64,000 nucleotides of DNA from Roseateles depolymerans (GCF_003387155.1 NZ_QUMT01000001.1:1677858-1741857); one strand, 5' to 3'. Shown: positions 1-8,677, counted from the stretch's first letter. Notes: generated by a model not told the origin, from the sequence alone. Numbers and translations: made by a program.

Positions 1-271
1 AACGCTGCTTGAACAGTTCCAGACCCACGATGTCCACCGGCACCAGGGTTTCCAGGGCGGCTGCAGCGTCATCACCCACCAGCAGCACCTGGCCCATGTG
101 GGACACGTCGAACAGGCCGGCCGCCGTGCGGGTGTGGCGGTGCTCGGTCATCACCCCGGTGGGGTATTGCACCGGCATGTCGTAACCAGCGAAGGGCACC
201 ATCTTGGCGCCGAGTTCGAGGTGCAGGGCATGCAGCGGGGTCTTGAGCAGGGCAGCAGTGTCAGCGGACAT
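1..271 (-). CDS. gcvT: Aminomethyltransferase (glycine cleavage T-protein), 5' part only
   Basis: This is the N-terminal 90 residues of GcvT, which transfers the aminomethyl group of glycine from lipoylated H-protein to tetrahydrofolate in the cytoplasmic glycine cleavage complex. The translation begins [20 protein letters not shown] and contains the typical early stretches [33 protein letters not shown] and LVPVDIVGL. The ATG at 271 has a GGAG ribosome site 7 bases upstream. The rest of the gene runs off the left edge. A tandem glycine riboswitch lies in its leader, so expression should respond to glycine. Identification is firm. Confidence 0.95.
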   Translation of the reverse strand, partial: MSADTAALLKTPLHALHLELGAKMVPFAGYDMPVQYPTGVMTEHRHTRTAAGLFDVSHMGQVLLVGDDAAAALETLVPVDIVGLELFKQR

Positions 272-429
272 GAAAGTCTCCGGGGCGATCTGGAAGCCAT
301 TTCGTCCGCAGCGGGCGCCTGGGGGCGTCCGAGGGCGTCTGATCGACCGGGCCCCCGAATCCACTGCCTTGCAGGGGTCGGAATGCCGGTCTTCCAGTCG
401 CCGCCGCTGGCGGGCTGAAATGGGGGATG

Positions 430-716
430 CCCTCGCTGTCCGCTTTACCTGAGAGATTGGCCGCCGGACGCGCAACTGCCTGTCCGTGGCTTGCCCCTTC
501 GGTGGGCGAGCTCAACCCGGGCTTGCGGCCCCGGTCCACCCCGCCTCTCTCCAGTGAGGAACGCCGGTGCGCCGCTGGGGGCGGCACGGCCAACGTCTTG
601 CCAGTCCTTTTGCCTGAGCGTTCGCAGCACGGTCCCGATGGGATTGACCGCTACGGGGGGATGCCACTGCGCCTTCGGCGGCTCCCGGGCTCGCGAGCGC
701 GGGAACTCTCTCCTGA
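430..716 (-). promoter_or_regulatory. Tandem glycine riboswitch controlling gcvT
   Basis: Read on the minus strand, two glycine aptamers follow one another. Aptamer 1 spans about 714-601, opening with GGAGAGAG, with the core GCCGAAGGCGCA and closing with CTCAGGCAAAAGGAC. Aptamer 2 spans about 556-434, with GGAGAGAGGCGG, the core ACCGAAGGGGCAA and closing CTCTCAGGTAAAGCGGAC. These are the conserved core elements of the family. The second aptamer ends about 160 bases before the gcvT start. Two aptamers in front of gcvT normally act as a glycine-activated ON switch; the direction of control is known from the family and not shown here. Confidence 0.93.
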
Positions 717-723
717 CTCGCGC

Positions 724-729
724 ATTGTA
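724..729 (-). promoter_or_regulatory. Possible -10 element of the gcvT riboswitch transcript
   Basis: On the minus strand TACAAT lies about 10 bases before the first riboswitch aptamer, so transcription would begin at about 717, right at the start of aptamer 1. I see no good -35 hexamer at the usual distance. Support comes from position and similarity to TATAAT only. Confidence 0.4.
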
Positions 730-835
730 GTCATGGATTGTTGGGAAGTGGGGCGGGCTTGTCATGCGAACTCCGTCACGACTCACGGGCACCAAGCGGG
801 TCTGAAGTACTGAGAGGCCCCAGGGTCTGATTGCC

Positions 836-3571
836 ATGATGCACGTTCGAATGCCTGAAACGATCGCCGCTGCGCCGGTCGGCGCCGTGACCGCGGATGT
901 CACCGCGGAAATGCCTGCGTCCGCCCCACCGCCGAGCCTCCCCCCGCTGGACTGGAAGGCGCCGTCCTTGTGGGACGACCCCCTGGGCGACACCCGGGTG
1001 CTGAACGACAAGCACTGGAACACCCACCGCCGGGTCCAGTTCACGCCCGAGCGGTTCGTCGTGCTGCCTGAAGCGCTCAAGATGGTTCCAGTTGGCAGGA
1101 GGGACTGGCGCGATCCGCTCGGTTCGAACGTGACGCGGGTCAATGCCACCCTGCTGCCGCTGGCGCCCAAGGACGCAGCATCCGCTTCCAGCCGTACCCC
1201 GACCACCAACTGGAGTCGAATGCTGCGCGAGCCGGCGGTGCTCCAGATGCAGGCCCCCTTGGACAAAACCTCGCACGCCGCGGGCGGTACCGCCTGCGCG
1301 CTGATGCTGGGCAAGGTCACCGATCTCATCGTGGTGGACGGCCTGGCGCCGGTGGCGGACGACGCCCCCACACCGGTTGGCAAGCGGGCTTTGACGAAGT
1401 GGGAAGATCCTGTTTTCGAGGTGGACTGCAGGGTCGTGACGCCAGGCGGCCCCGTGCCGGTGGGCGCAGACGCGGCGTCGAACCAGGAAGACCCGGCCTT
1501 GCCGGGCGCGCAGCAGGTGCCCAGCGCGCCGAGCGCGCAGCAGGTGCCCAGCGCGCCAAGCGCGCTGAGGGGCGCTCCCCGCGTAACCGCTGGCGGCGAG
1601 GGCTTACCGGTTGGCTACGCTCTAGACAATCCGGTCGTTGCGCCGTTGGTGGACAAACTGGAATTTGCGTTCCCACCCGGGTCGCCGTTCACTCACGTGT
1701 CCACGACCTCCGTTGAGCCCACTCCCCCGAGGGTCGGACTGCCGCGGGGCAGTCTCAAGGTCGAATTGAGCGCTGCTGACGGCAGTCACCAGTCGCACGA
1801 CGTACGCACGTTCTTGCTGAACCTGCATGTCCCCGATTGGCCCCGTCAGCTGATGTTCGCCCTTGGCGTGCAATGGCTCCACGACAAGTCACAGCCGCTG
1901 AACCTCGCGGTGATGTGCAAGGACGGGGCCAGCGCGTCAGGCGTGGTCGCCATCGCTTTGCATGGCATGCAGTGTCTCGAAGCCTTCAATCGCGGCGAGA
2001 TTCATCTGACCAACGTCGACGACCTGGCGGAAAGACTGGACGACTTCATGAAGGCGGCCGGGCAGCACCGCAGCCCGTCCTTTGCTCAGCCCGACCGCTA
2101 CGACCTGAACACCCGAGAGTTGGCCTATGCTCTCTGGGACTCGTGGACTCAGGTCTTGTCCAACCCCAACTCCACGGCCGTGAAGCAGTTCCGGCGTGAA
2201 ATCGGGCAGGAGCTGCCGGAAGGAGAAGTGCCCGAGCCCAGCATCGCGGCGGCCAAAGAGGCTGAGCGTGCAGTTCGGGCGCTTGGGAAAGCCGCCGTGG
2301 CGCATTACCGGAACGCAACGACAGTTTCTGTGGACTCGGGGGTGGTGGCCGACGCCTCCCCTATGGGGACCTTATCCAGCCTGCAGCGTCAGACCGACTT
2401 GACGAACACGGCCGACCCGTTCGACGCGTCGGGGGAGTTTGAATCAGCACTGATCCAGGCGGGCCGGTCGACGATGACGTCGCCAACGAGGTCGCCTTCC
2501 TCGCGGCTGGCAGATTCTGGCACCTCCGCTACCTCGTCGCGCCTCATCACCGCGGCGACCCAGTCCACGGTCCTGGATCGTTCGACACGGTCGCAACCGG
2601 ACGCCGAAACCCGCCCGGGATCGAGCCGCGCGCCCGGCGCGGTGAAGCCGCAGGTCCCGCAGGGGAGTGCGCCCCTTCAGATGCCGCCCAATGGCGCCGG
2701 GCGCACGCGCTATCTGCATGCCTACGGCAAAGCCCACGTTGGCGCCGTGCAGGCGAATCTGGCGCGGCTGCAGGCGACCACTCCTCCAGTTACCGAGCGA
2801 TCGGTGAACGGTGCCCCTGAAGCCGCGCGTGCAGACACCCCCGGCGAGCTGATGAGGGCGCTGATCAAAGCCCGTGAAGCCGCCACAGGCGGGGATCGCA
2901 GTGCGCTGGATTCGATTCCGCAGGCGATCGTCGAGCGCTGGTCCAAAGGCGGTGCCTGGATCGACATCCACCGAGATCGTGTGAAGGGCCTGGTGCGGGA
3001 AATGACGGCCTGGACGGGCACGATCGGGAACTTGCGCTCACGCGTGATCAATTCGCAGAATCGATTGCTGGAACCGCACACGCGCTGGGCCCAGGACTTG
3101 ATCAAGGTCGTTCAGGATGATCTGCGAGAACATGCCCAGTCGCAGCGAGGGGCGAGCGACTCGCCGGCCAAGGTCGATGAGGCGCAGGTGGCGCAATTGG
3201 CCCGGCATGCAATCAAGACGCTGCTGGCCGATCATTTCGGACGGCTCAGCGCAAAGGACCAGGAACGGTGGCGTCATCGGGTGACGGGCCACAGCGACCG
3301 CTTCGAGCTGGCGCTGAGCAACAGTCTGTCCAAGGTGAAAGCGCTGCCTGGCCGACTCCATCTGAATGGACCGCAGACCAGCGAGGAGGCGTCCGACCGG
3401 CCACCGCTGTTCCCGTGGCACAAAGCGGACAGGCGGCCGACCGCAGCGCTGGCTGAGTTCCGAAAGCCGGCGTTTTCCGCTGAAGAGATGGTGCGCAAGG
3501 CAGTCGACCATGAGTGGGCGACCCGCTGGGTGCTGGAGCTCACCAAGGAAGTGGCCGGCGTGAAGCCCTGA
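836..3571 (+). CDS. Hypothetical 911-aa protein with a degenerate tyrosine-phosphatase-like region
   Basis: I do not recognise a named family. There is no signal peptide or membrane segment, so it is cytoplasmic or exported by a leaderless route. Residues 1-50 and about 170-305 are rich in Ala, Pro and Gly and probably disordered; the second stretch carries two copies of AQQVPSAPS. Between about 90 and 420 the motif order resembles a protein tyrosine phosphatase: LQMQAPLDKT (like the Q-G-P...T motif), LIVVDG, LHVPDWPRQ (WPD-loop-like), then MCKDGASASG with Cys361 where CX5R would be, and further on QHRSPSFAQ. The invariant Arg of the P-loop is absent. Residues about 560-910 look helical and unrelated. 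This architecture fits a secreted effector or a pseudophosphatase, which is inference. No strong ribosome site precedes the ATG, and a second ATG follows directly. I found no hrp or PIP box upstream. Confidence 0.6.
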   Translation: MMHVRMPETIAAAPVGAVTADVTAEMPASAPPPSLPPLDWKAPSLWDDPLGDTRVLNDKHWNTHRRVQFTPERFVVLPEALKMVPVGRRDWRDPLGSNVTRVNATLLPLAPKDAASASSRTPTTNWSRMLREPAVLQMQAPLDKTSHAAGGTACALMLGKVTDLIVVDGLAPVADDAPTPVGKRALTKWEDPVFEVDCRVVTPGGPVPVGADAASNQEDPALPGAQQVPSAPSAQQVPSAPSALRGAPRVTAGGEGLPVGYALDNPVVAPLVDKLEFAFPPGSPFTHVSTTSVEPTPPRVGLPRGSLKVELSAADGSHQSHDVRTFLLNLHVPDWPRQLMFALGVQWLHDKSQPLNLAVMCKDGASASGVVAIALHGMQCLEAFNRGEIHLTNVDDLAERLDDFMKAAGQHRSPSFAQPDRYDLNTRELAYALWDSWTQVLSNPNSTAVKQFRREIGQELPEGEVPEPSIAAAKEAERAVRALGKAAVAHYRNATTVSVDSGVVADASPMGTLSSLQRQTDLTNTADPFDASGEFESALIQAGRSTMTSPTRSPSSRLADSGTSATSSRLITAATQSTVLDRSTRSQPDAETRPGSSRAPGAVKPQVPQGSAPLQMPPNGAGRTRYLHAYGKAHVGAVQANLARLQATTPPVTERSVNGAPEAARADTPGELMRALIKAREAATGGDRSALDSIPQAIVERWSKGGAWIDIHRDRVKGLVREMTAWTGTIGNLRSRVINSQNRLLEPHTRWAQDLIKVVQDDLREHAQSQRGASDSPAKVDEAQVAQLARHAIKTLLADHFGRLSAKDQERWRHRVTGHSDRFELALSNSLSKVKALPGRLHLNGPQTSEEASDRPPLFPWHKADRRPTAALAEFRKPAFSAEEMVRKAVDHEWATRWVLELTKEVAGVKP
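1508..1561 (+). repeat. 27-bp tandem repeat, two copies, inside the 911-aa gene
   Basis: Two adjacent 27-base units differ at one position near the end and encode AQQVPSAPS twice. The unit is a multiple of three, so copy-number change would keep the frame. It lies in the probable linker of the 911-aa protein. Confidence 0.85.
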
Positions 3572-3624
3572 CACGATGCTCTGGCATGGCCGGCGCGTGA
3601 CGCTGGCCCTTGCCCTGTTCGCCC

Positions 3625-3653
3625 GGGTGAGGGCGGGTGAGGGCGGGTGAGGG
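3625..3653 (+). repeat. 10-bp G-rich tandem repeat with G-quadruplex potential
   Basis: Three copies of GGGTGAGGGC give six runs of GGG separated by loops of 3 and 1 bases, which satisfies the usual four-run quadruplex rule. It lies in the 158-base gap between the 911-aa gene and the response-regulator gene, about 75 bases before the latter's ATG, so it would be in its promoter or leader. Any regulatory effect is inference. Confidence 0.75.
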
Positions 3654-3729
3654 CGCGCCCGTGGGCGAGCTCGTGGGCGGCGCTGGCCGTTGTTCACGCC
3701 CCGGCCCGCGCCCGTGCACAATCGCCACC

Positions 3730-4389
3730 ATGCGACTTTTGCTGGTGGAAGATGACATGATGATCGGCGAGCAGCTCCTGGAGCTGCTGCGCGCCGACGG
3801 CTACGCGGTGGACTGGGTGCGGGACGGCGAAATGGCCGACACCGCGCTCCAGTCCCAGACCTACGACCTGGTCCTGCTGGATCTGGGTCTGCCCAAGCGC
3901 GACGGCATGCAGGTGCTGCAGGGCCTGCGCGGCCGAAAGCAGACCATGCCGGTGCTGATTGCCACCGCCCGCGATGCGCTTGCGCAGCGGGTGGCCGGCC
4001 TGGATGCCGGCGCCGACGACTATGTCCTCAAGCCCTTTGAGCTCGACGAGCTGCTGGCCCGCATCCGCGCGCTGCTGCGCCGCGCCGCCGGCCGGGCCGA
4101 GCCGGTGTACGAGCACATGGGTGTCACCATCAATCCCGCCACGCGGGAGGTCACGGCGCAAGGGCAGCCGGTCACGCTGTCCGCCCGGGAATGGGCGGTG
4201 CTGGAGCCGCTGATTGCCCGGCCCGGCATGGTGCTGTCCCGCCAGCAACTGGAAGAGAAGCTCTATGGCTGGAAGGACGAGATCAGCAGCAATGCGGTGG
4301 AGGTCTACATCCACGGTCTGCGCAAGAAACTCGGTGCCGAGCTGATCCAGAACGTGCGAGGCGTGGGCTACCGCGTGCCCAAGGAATGA
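3730..4389 (+). CDS. OmpR/QseB-type response regulator
   Basis: This 219-aa DNA-binding response regulator has a receiver domain at residues 1-115 and an OmpR winged-helix domain at about 125-218. The acidic pocket (VEDD), the phospho-acceptor Asp51 (LLDLGLP) and the switch Lys101 (VLKPFE) are all present. The effector domain ends in the usual NVRGVGYRVPKE. The start was chosen at MRLLLVEDD, which fits the family exactly. The stop overlaps the kinase start by ATGA, so the two are co-translated. By similarity it belongs to the QseB/PmrA/TctD branch; the signal and targets cannot be read from the sequence. Confidence 0.92.
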   Translation: MRLLLVEDDMMIGEQLLELLRADGYAVDWVRDGEMADTALQSQTYDLVLLDLGLPKRDGMQVLQGLRGRKQTMPVLIATARDALAQRVAGLDAGADDYVLKPFELDELLARIRALLRRAAGRAEPVYEHMGVTINPATREVTAQGQPVTLSAREWAVLEPLIARPGMVLSRQQLEEKLYGWKDEISSNAVEVYIHGLRKKLGAELIQNVRGVGYRVPKE

Positions 4390-5747
4390 GCGTGCTGCCC
4401 CGTTCGCTGCGATATCGGCTGCTGCTGTTCCTGCTGGGCGCCATGTTGCTCAGCGCGCTGGTTCAAGGCGGCAGCGCCTACCGCAATGCCCTGGCGGAGG
4501 CCGACGAGATCTTCGACTACCAGATGCAGCAGGTCGCCCTGTCCCTGCGCGCGGGCATGGGCACCGGCCTGCCCTTGCCGCTGGGGGAGGAGCAGAGCAT
4601 TGACCTGATCGTGCAGGTGTGGAGCCTGGACGGCACCCCGCTGTATCGGTCGGCTGGTCCGGACTGGCTGCCGCAGCGGGCGGTGCTGGGCTTTTCGAAT
4701 GTGGAGCTCAAGGGCAAGCGCTACCGGGTGCTGGCCATCCAGGGGCGCTTCCAGGTGGTGCAGGTGGCGCAGGACCTGTCGGTGCGCCAGCGGATGGCCG
4801 GTCAACTGGCCTGGCGCACCGTGCTGCCGACGGCCATGATGCTGCCGCTGCTGGCCATGGTGGTGTGGTGGGTGGTGAGCTATTCGCTGGATCCGCTGCA
4901 GCGGGTGCGCCAGCAGATCTCCCGCCGCGCGGCGCAGGACCTGTCGCCGGTGGATGCTGCCGACCTGCCCAGCGAGGTCGAACCGCTGGTGACCGAGCTC
5001 AATGCGCTGCTGGAGCGGGTCCGCCAGGCCTTCGAGACCCAGCAGCAGTTCGTGGCCGATGCCGCCCATGAGCTTCGCTCGCCACTGGCGGCCTTGAAGC
5101 TGCAGTTGCAGGCGCTGCGGCGAGCGCCGGACGATCAGGCCCGCGCCCAGGCGACTGAGCGTCTGGCCACCGGCATCGACCGGGCTGGGCGACTGATCGA
5201 GCAACTACTGACGCTGGCCCGCCAGGACAGCGCCAAGGTCCAGGCGCCGCCGCAGGTGATCGCGCTGGATGCGCTGTGCCGCGACGGCGTGGTGGAAGCC
5301 AGCACCCTGGCCCAGGCGCGCGGAGTGGACGTGGGGCTGGGCCGCTGCGATGCGGTCGAGGTCAGCGGCCAGCAGGACGCCTTGCGGATCCTGCTGCGCA
5401 ACCTGCTGGACAACGGCGTCAAGTATGGGCGCAGCCGGGTGGACCTGAGCCTGGAACGCACCGCGCATCAGGCGCTGGTGGTGGTGGAGGACGATGGGCC
5501 CGGTATTCCGGATGCGGAACGCTCCCGGGTCTTCGACCGCTTCTACCGGTCCGAAGCCCAGGCCCAGCAGGCGCCAGGCAGCGGGCTGGGGCTGGCCATC
5601 GCCCGCAGTATCGCCAGTGATCATGGCGCCACCCTGCGGCTGGGTCACAGCACTTCCCTTGGGGGCTTGCGGGTGGAGCTGGCGTTTCCGCTGCGCAGCG
5701 ACGCGGCGCAATCTGCGCTGCCCCGGGCTGCTTTAAGAGAACTCTAA
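4386..5747 (+). CDS. Sensor histidine kinase, QseC type
   Basis: This 453-aa inner-membrane kinase is the partner of the preceding regulator. The first membrane helix is at about 10-30, a short periplasmic sensor region (about 35-145) resembles the two-component sensor N-terminal domain, and a second helix lies at about 148-168. The linker is followed by the dimerisation domain with phospho-acceptor His228 (DAAHELRSPL). The ATPase domain carries the N-box LLDNGVKYG, the G1 box EDDGPGIP and the G2 box GSGLGLAIA. The ATG at 4386 overlaps the regulator stop by four bases. The Do-type protease gene starts 57 bases after its stop, which suggests a periplasmic-stress circuit. Confidence 0.92.
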   Translation: MSVLPRSLRYRLLLFLLGAMLLSALVQGGSAYRNALAEADEIFDYQMQQVALSLRAGMGTGLPLPLGEEQSIDLIVQVWSLDGTPLYRSAGPDWLPQRAVLGFSNVELKGKRYRVLAIQGRFQVVQVAQDLSVRQRMAGQLAWRTVLPTAMMLPLLAMVVWWVVSYSLDPLQRVRQQISRRAAQDLSPVDAADLPSEVEPLVTELNALLERVRQAFETQQQFVADAAHELRSPLAALKLQLQALRRAPDDQARAQATERLATGIDRAGRLIEQLLTLARQDSAKVQAPPQVIALDALCRDGVVEASTLAQARGVDVGLGRCDAVEVSGQQDALRILLRNLLDNGVKYGRSRVDLSLERTAHQALVVVEDDGPGIPDAERSRVFDRFYRSEAQAQQAPGSGLGLAIARSIASDHGATLRLGHSTSLGGLRVELAFPLRSDAAQSALPRAALREL

Positions 5748-5804
5748 GGCAGCGGTCTCACACTTCAGCCATCGACTCTGACTTACCTCCAGGAGGTGAA
5801 TCAA

Positions 5805-7445
5805 ATGGCTCAAGTGGAAAAGATGATCTCGGCGAAAAAACTGGTGTGGGCGCTGGCCGCAGCCGGCGTGCTGGGCGCCACGGGCGGTGCCCTGGCCATG
5901 CGCAATGCCAAGGTGTCCAACGAGGCGGATAGTTCTTCCGTGACCTCGTCCGCCAGCGTGGCCAGCCCCGGTGCTGGCGCTGACAACGGCGCCCCTTCCG
6001 CCACGTCCGGCGGCACCGCCCCCCTGAACGGCGCCCAGGTCGCCGCCGTGATCACGCCGCTGGCCGGCGCCGCCGCACCCACGGCGGTGACCCCGCCACC
6101 GGCCGGCCTGCCCGACTTCGCCCAGATCGCCGCCACCCAGGGGCCGGCGGTGGTGAACATCAGTGTCTCCGGCACCGTCAAGACCCGCAGTTCCCGCATG
6201 CCGCAGATGGATCCGGACGATCCGTTCTACGACTTCTTCCGCCGCTTCGGCTTCCCCGGCGGCCCGGGCGGCCCCGGTCTCGGCGGGGATCAGGACGGCG
6301 GCAGCCGCCAGATCCGCGGCCAGGGCTCCGGTTTCATCGTCAGCAACGACGGCATCATCCTGACCAACGCCCATGTGGTGCAGGATGCCCAGGAAGTGGT
6401 GGTCAAGCTGACCGACCGGCGCGAATTCCGCGCCAAGGTGCTGGGCAGCGACAAGTCCACCGACGTGGCGGTGCTCAAGATCGACGCGAAGAACCTCCCC
6501 ACGGTGCGGTTGGGGTCGACCAAGGACCTGCGCGTGGGTGAATGGGTGCTGGCCATCGGCTCGCCCTTCGGCTTCGAGAACAGTGTCAGCGCCGGTGTGA
6601 TCAGCGCCAAGGGTCGCTCGCTGGGCCCGGAAGAAAGCCGGGTTCCTTTCCTGCAGACCGACGTCGCCATCAACCCCGGTAACTCCGGCGGCCCGCTGTT
6701 CAATGCGCGGGGCGAGGTGGTGGGCATCAACTCGCAGATCTACAGCGCCTCGGGCGGCTACCAAGGCCTGTCCTTCGCCATTCCCGTCGAGGTGGCCAAC
6801 AAAATCCGCCAGCAGATCCAGAACGGCGGCAAGGTGCAGCACGCCCGCCTGGGGGTGATGGTGCAGGAAGTGAACCAGGGCTTTGCCGATTCCTTCAAGC
6901 TGGAGCGTCCGGAAGGCGCGCTGGTGGCCAATGTGGAAGAGGGCAGTCCTGCGGCGAAGTCTGGGCTGCGTCCAGGTGACGTCATCCTGAGCTTCAAGGG
7001 TCAGCCGATCGTGGCCAGCGGCGACCTGCCGGCTCTGGTGGACCAGTCCAGCCCGGGCGACCGCATCGCCATGGAAGTGTGGCGCGGCGGCAAGCGCGAG
7101 CAGCTCAGCGTGGTGCTGGGCGATGCCAAGGACCGTGCTGCTCGTCAGGCCAAGAACGACGACGCGCCGTCCGCGTCGCAGGGCAAGCTGGGTCTGGCGC
7201 TGCGTCCGCTGCAGGCGGAAGAGCGCCGTCAGCTGGGCATCCGTGAGGGGCTGCTGATCGAGGAAGTGTCCGGGCCGGCCGCCCGTGCGCAGGTGCGGCC
7301 TGGGGATGTGCTGCTGGCGGTCAACGGCACGCCGGTGCAGTCGGTGGATCAGGTCAGGAACCTGCTCCAGAACGCTGAAAAGTCGGTGGCCCTGCTGGTG
7401 CAGCGAGGCGGCGACAAGATCTTCGTACCGGTGCGGATCGGCTGA
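5805..7445 (+). CDS. Do-family periplasmic serine endoprotease (DegP/DegQ/MucD-like)
   Basis: This 546-aa protease degrades misfolded periplasmic proteins. One hydrophobic N-terminal segment (about residues 12-30) serves as signal or anchor, followed by an Ala/Pro/Thr-rich linker to about 110. The trypsin-like domain has the catalytic triad His190 (TNAHVVQD), Asp220 (STDVAVLK) and Ser294 (NPGNSGGP). Two PDZ domains follow, at about 350-440 and 460-545. The start at 5805 has a perfect AGGAGGT site 7 bases upstream; an in-frame GTG at 5796 overlaps that site and is rejected. It lies 57 bases after a two-component kinase gene, so may be regulated by or transcribed with it. A strong terminator follows. 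Confidence 0.93.
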   Translation: MAQVEKMISAKKLVWALAAAGVLGATGGALAMRNAKVSNEADSSSVTSSASVASPGAGADNGAPSATSGGTAPLNGAQVAAVITPLAGAAAPTAVTPPPAGLPDFAQIAATQGPAVVNISVSGTVKTRSSRMPQMDPDDPFYDFFRRFGFPGGPGGPGLGGDQDGGSRQIRGQGSGFIVSNDGIILTNAHVVQDAQEVVVKLTDRREFRAKVLGSDKSTDVAVLKIDAKNLPTVRLGSTKDLRVGEWVLAIGSPFGFENSVSAGVISAKGRSLGPEESRVPFLQTDVAINPGNSGGPLFNARGEVVGINSQIYSASGGYQGLSFAIPVEVANKIRQQIQNGGKVQHARLGVMVQEVNQGFADSFKLERPEGALVANVEEGSPAAKSGLRPGDVILSFKGQPIVASGDLPALVDQSSPGDRIAMEVWRGGKREQLSVVLGDAKDRAARQAKNDDAPSASQGKLGLALRPLQAEERRQLGIREGLLIEEVSGPAARAQVRPGDVLLAVNGTPVQSVDQVRNLLQNAEKSVALLVQRGGDKIFVPVRIG

Positions 7446-7493
7446 TCCGTCCGGTAGAGAAGAACGACCGGGGAGGCCTGGTCGTTGCTCCGA

Positions 7494-7528
7494 GGGGGCT
7501 CACGTGTGGTGGCGTGAGCCCCCATTTT
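7494..7528 (+). terminator. Rho-independent terminator after the Do-type protease gene
   Basis: An 11-base stem GGGGGCTCACG pairs perfectly with CGTGAGCCCCC across an 8-base loop, followed by ATTTT. It sits between convergent genes; the T-run is on the plus side, so it mainly ends the protease transcript. Confidence 0.85.
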
Positions 7529-7534
7529 CATGGG

Positions 7535-7846
7535 TCACTTGGTGGTGAGGATCCACTTGACCAGGGTCTCGGCTTCCGCCGGGGTCACCTGCGGGTTGGC
7601 CGGCATCGGCACCGGACCCCAGACGCCCGAGCCGCCCTTGATGACCTTCTCGGACAGCTTCTTCACGGCGTCCTTGTCACCGGCGTACTTGGCAGCGACG
7701 TCCTTGTAGGCGGGGCCGACCAACTTCTTGTCCACCGCATGGCAGGCCATGCAGTTCTTCTTCTGCGCCAGTTCCTGGCTGGCCAGGGCGGGGGTGGCGA
7801 ATGCAGCGGCCAGCAGGGTGGCGGAGGCGATCAGGGCAATTTTCAT
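7535..7846 (-). CDS. Small periplasmic cytochrome c (c-551/c-552 type)
   Basis: This 103-aa class I cytochrome c carries electrons in the periplasm. Residues 1-23 form a clean signal peptide ending ALA-S. The haem site is CMACH (Cys32, Cys35, His36), and the distal ligand is probably Met80 in GPVPMPAN, the arrangement of the c8/c-551 family. The mature protein of about 80 residues is the usual length. The sequence AAAGGA stands 5 bases before the ATG. It is transcribed alone, convergent with the protease gene. Confidence 0.93.
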   Translation of the reverse strand: MKIALIASATLLAAAFATPALASQELAQKKNCMACHAVDKKLVGPAYKDVAAKYAGDKDAVKKLSEKVIKGGSGVWGPVPMPANPQVTPAEAETLVKWILTTK

Positions 7847-8112
7847 GGCATCCTTTCAAATCGTTCCTTGAGGATAACCGGAAGGGAACGCTTGAAAATA
7901 GTTGGAAACGGTTGGAAACGGCGGACCGTTCGTGAGCCCCAATCGACTCCTTTTGGCTACATTTCAGCCCGCCGCTGTGGACGCCCCAAAGGGTGGTTCC
8001 GCAAACCGGCAATATGAAACAGACGCAAGGGCGTGGCTGGGGCTGGCCCGGCTCAAAAGATTGTAGTGTTCGGCCGGCGACGCGGTTGCGCATTGGTCAA
8101 GAGGAGAGTTCC

Positions 8113-8364
8113 ATGTGGTTCATTGTGGTTGGGGTGTTGCTCCTGCTGATGAAGGTGGCGGAGGTGGGCCCAGTGGCTGACCTGAGCTGGTGGTGGGTGC
8201 TGGCACCTTTCGGTTTTGCACTGGTCTGGTGGGAATTTGCGGACAAGACCGGCTACACCCAGCGCAAGGCCATGGACCGGCTGGACGAGCGCAAGGAAGC
8301 GCGGCGCCAGGAGGCCATGTCCAAGATCGGGACCTCGGACAAGCAGCGGCGCCGTCGTCGCTGA
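8113..8364 (+). CDS. Small Trp-rich membrane protein (TIGR04438-like)
   Basis: This 83-aa protein has two N-terminal hydrophobic segments (about 2-15 and 21-38) with an unusual number of tryptophans (MWF, SWWWV, VWWEF). A strongly charged helix follows, ending in a run of arginines. The pattern matches the small Trp-rich family common in Burkholderiales; its function is not known. AGGAGAG lies 5 bases before the ATG. A terminator follows, so it is probably monocistronic. Confidence 0.8.
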   Translation: MWFIVVGVLLLLMKVAEVGPVADLSWWWVLAPFGFALVWWEFADKTGYTQRKAMDRLDERKEARRQEAMSKIGTSDKQRRRRR

Positions 8365-8440
8365 CACACATCACCGTGACGTTCTCGAGACTTCGGCGAG
8401 AAGTCACCGAGACGTCGCCGGCTACGCGTTCGCGCACTTG

Positions 8441-8463
8441 AAGGGACCTGCGGGTCCCTTTTG
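8441..8463 (+). terminator. Rho-independent terminator after the Trp-rich gene
   Basis: AAGGGACC pairs with GGTCCCTT around a 4-base loop and runs into TTTT. It lies 77 bases after the Trp-rich gene stop. Confidence 0.8.
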
Positions 8464-8677
8464 CGTTGGATCCAGTCAGGGCTGTCGTCCGCTGTTCGCC
8501 CCAACGGTCTCCCAATGACGGCCTTTGGGCGCTGGGCAGCCGCGTCGGCCGACCCGGGCTGTCCGCGAGTCGCCGGCGCGTTCCGTTGAAGGAGGGCCGC
8601 AGGCGATAAGCTCAGGCACATCGGATGCTGCTGACCCGCTCGGCAGTTTTCAGATCCACAGAACGCAAGGTGACCTC

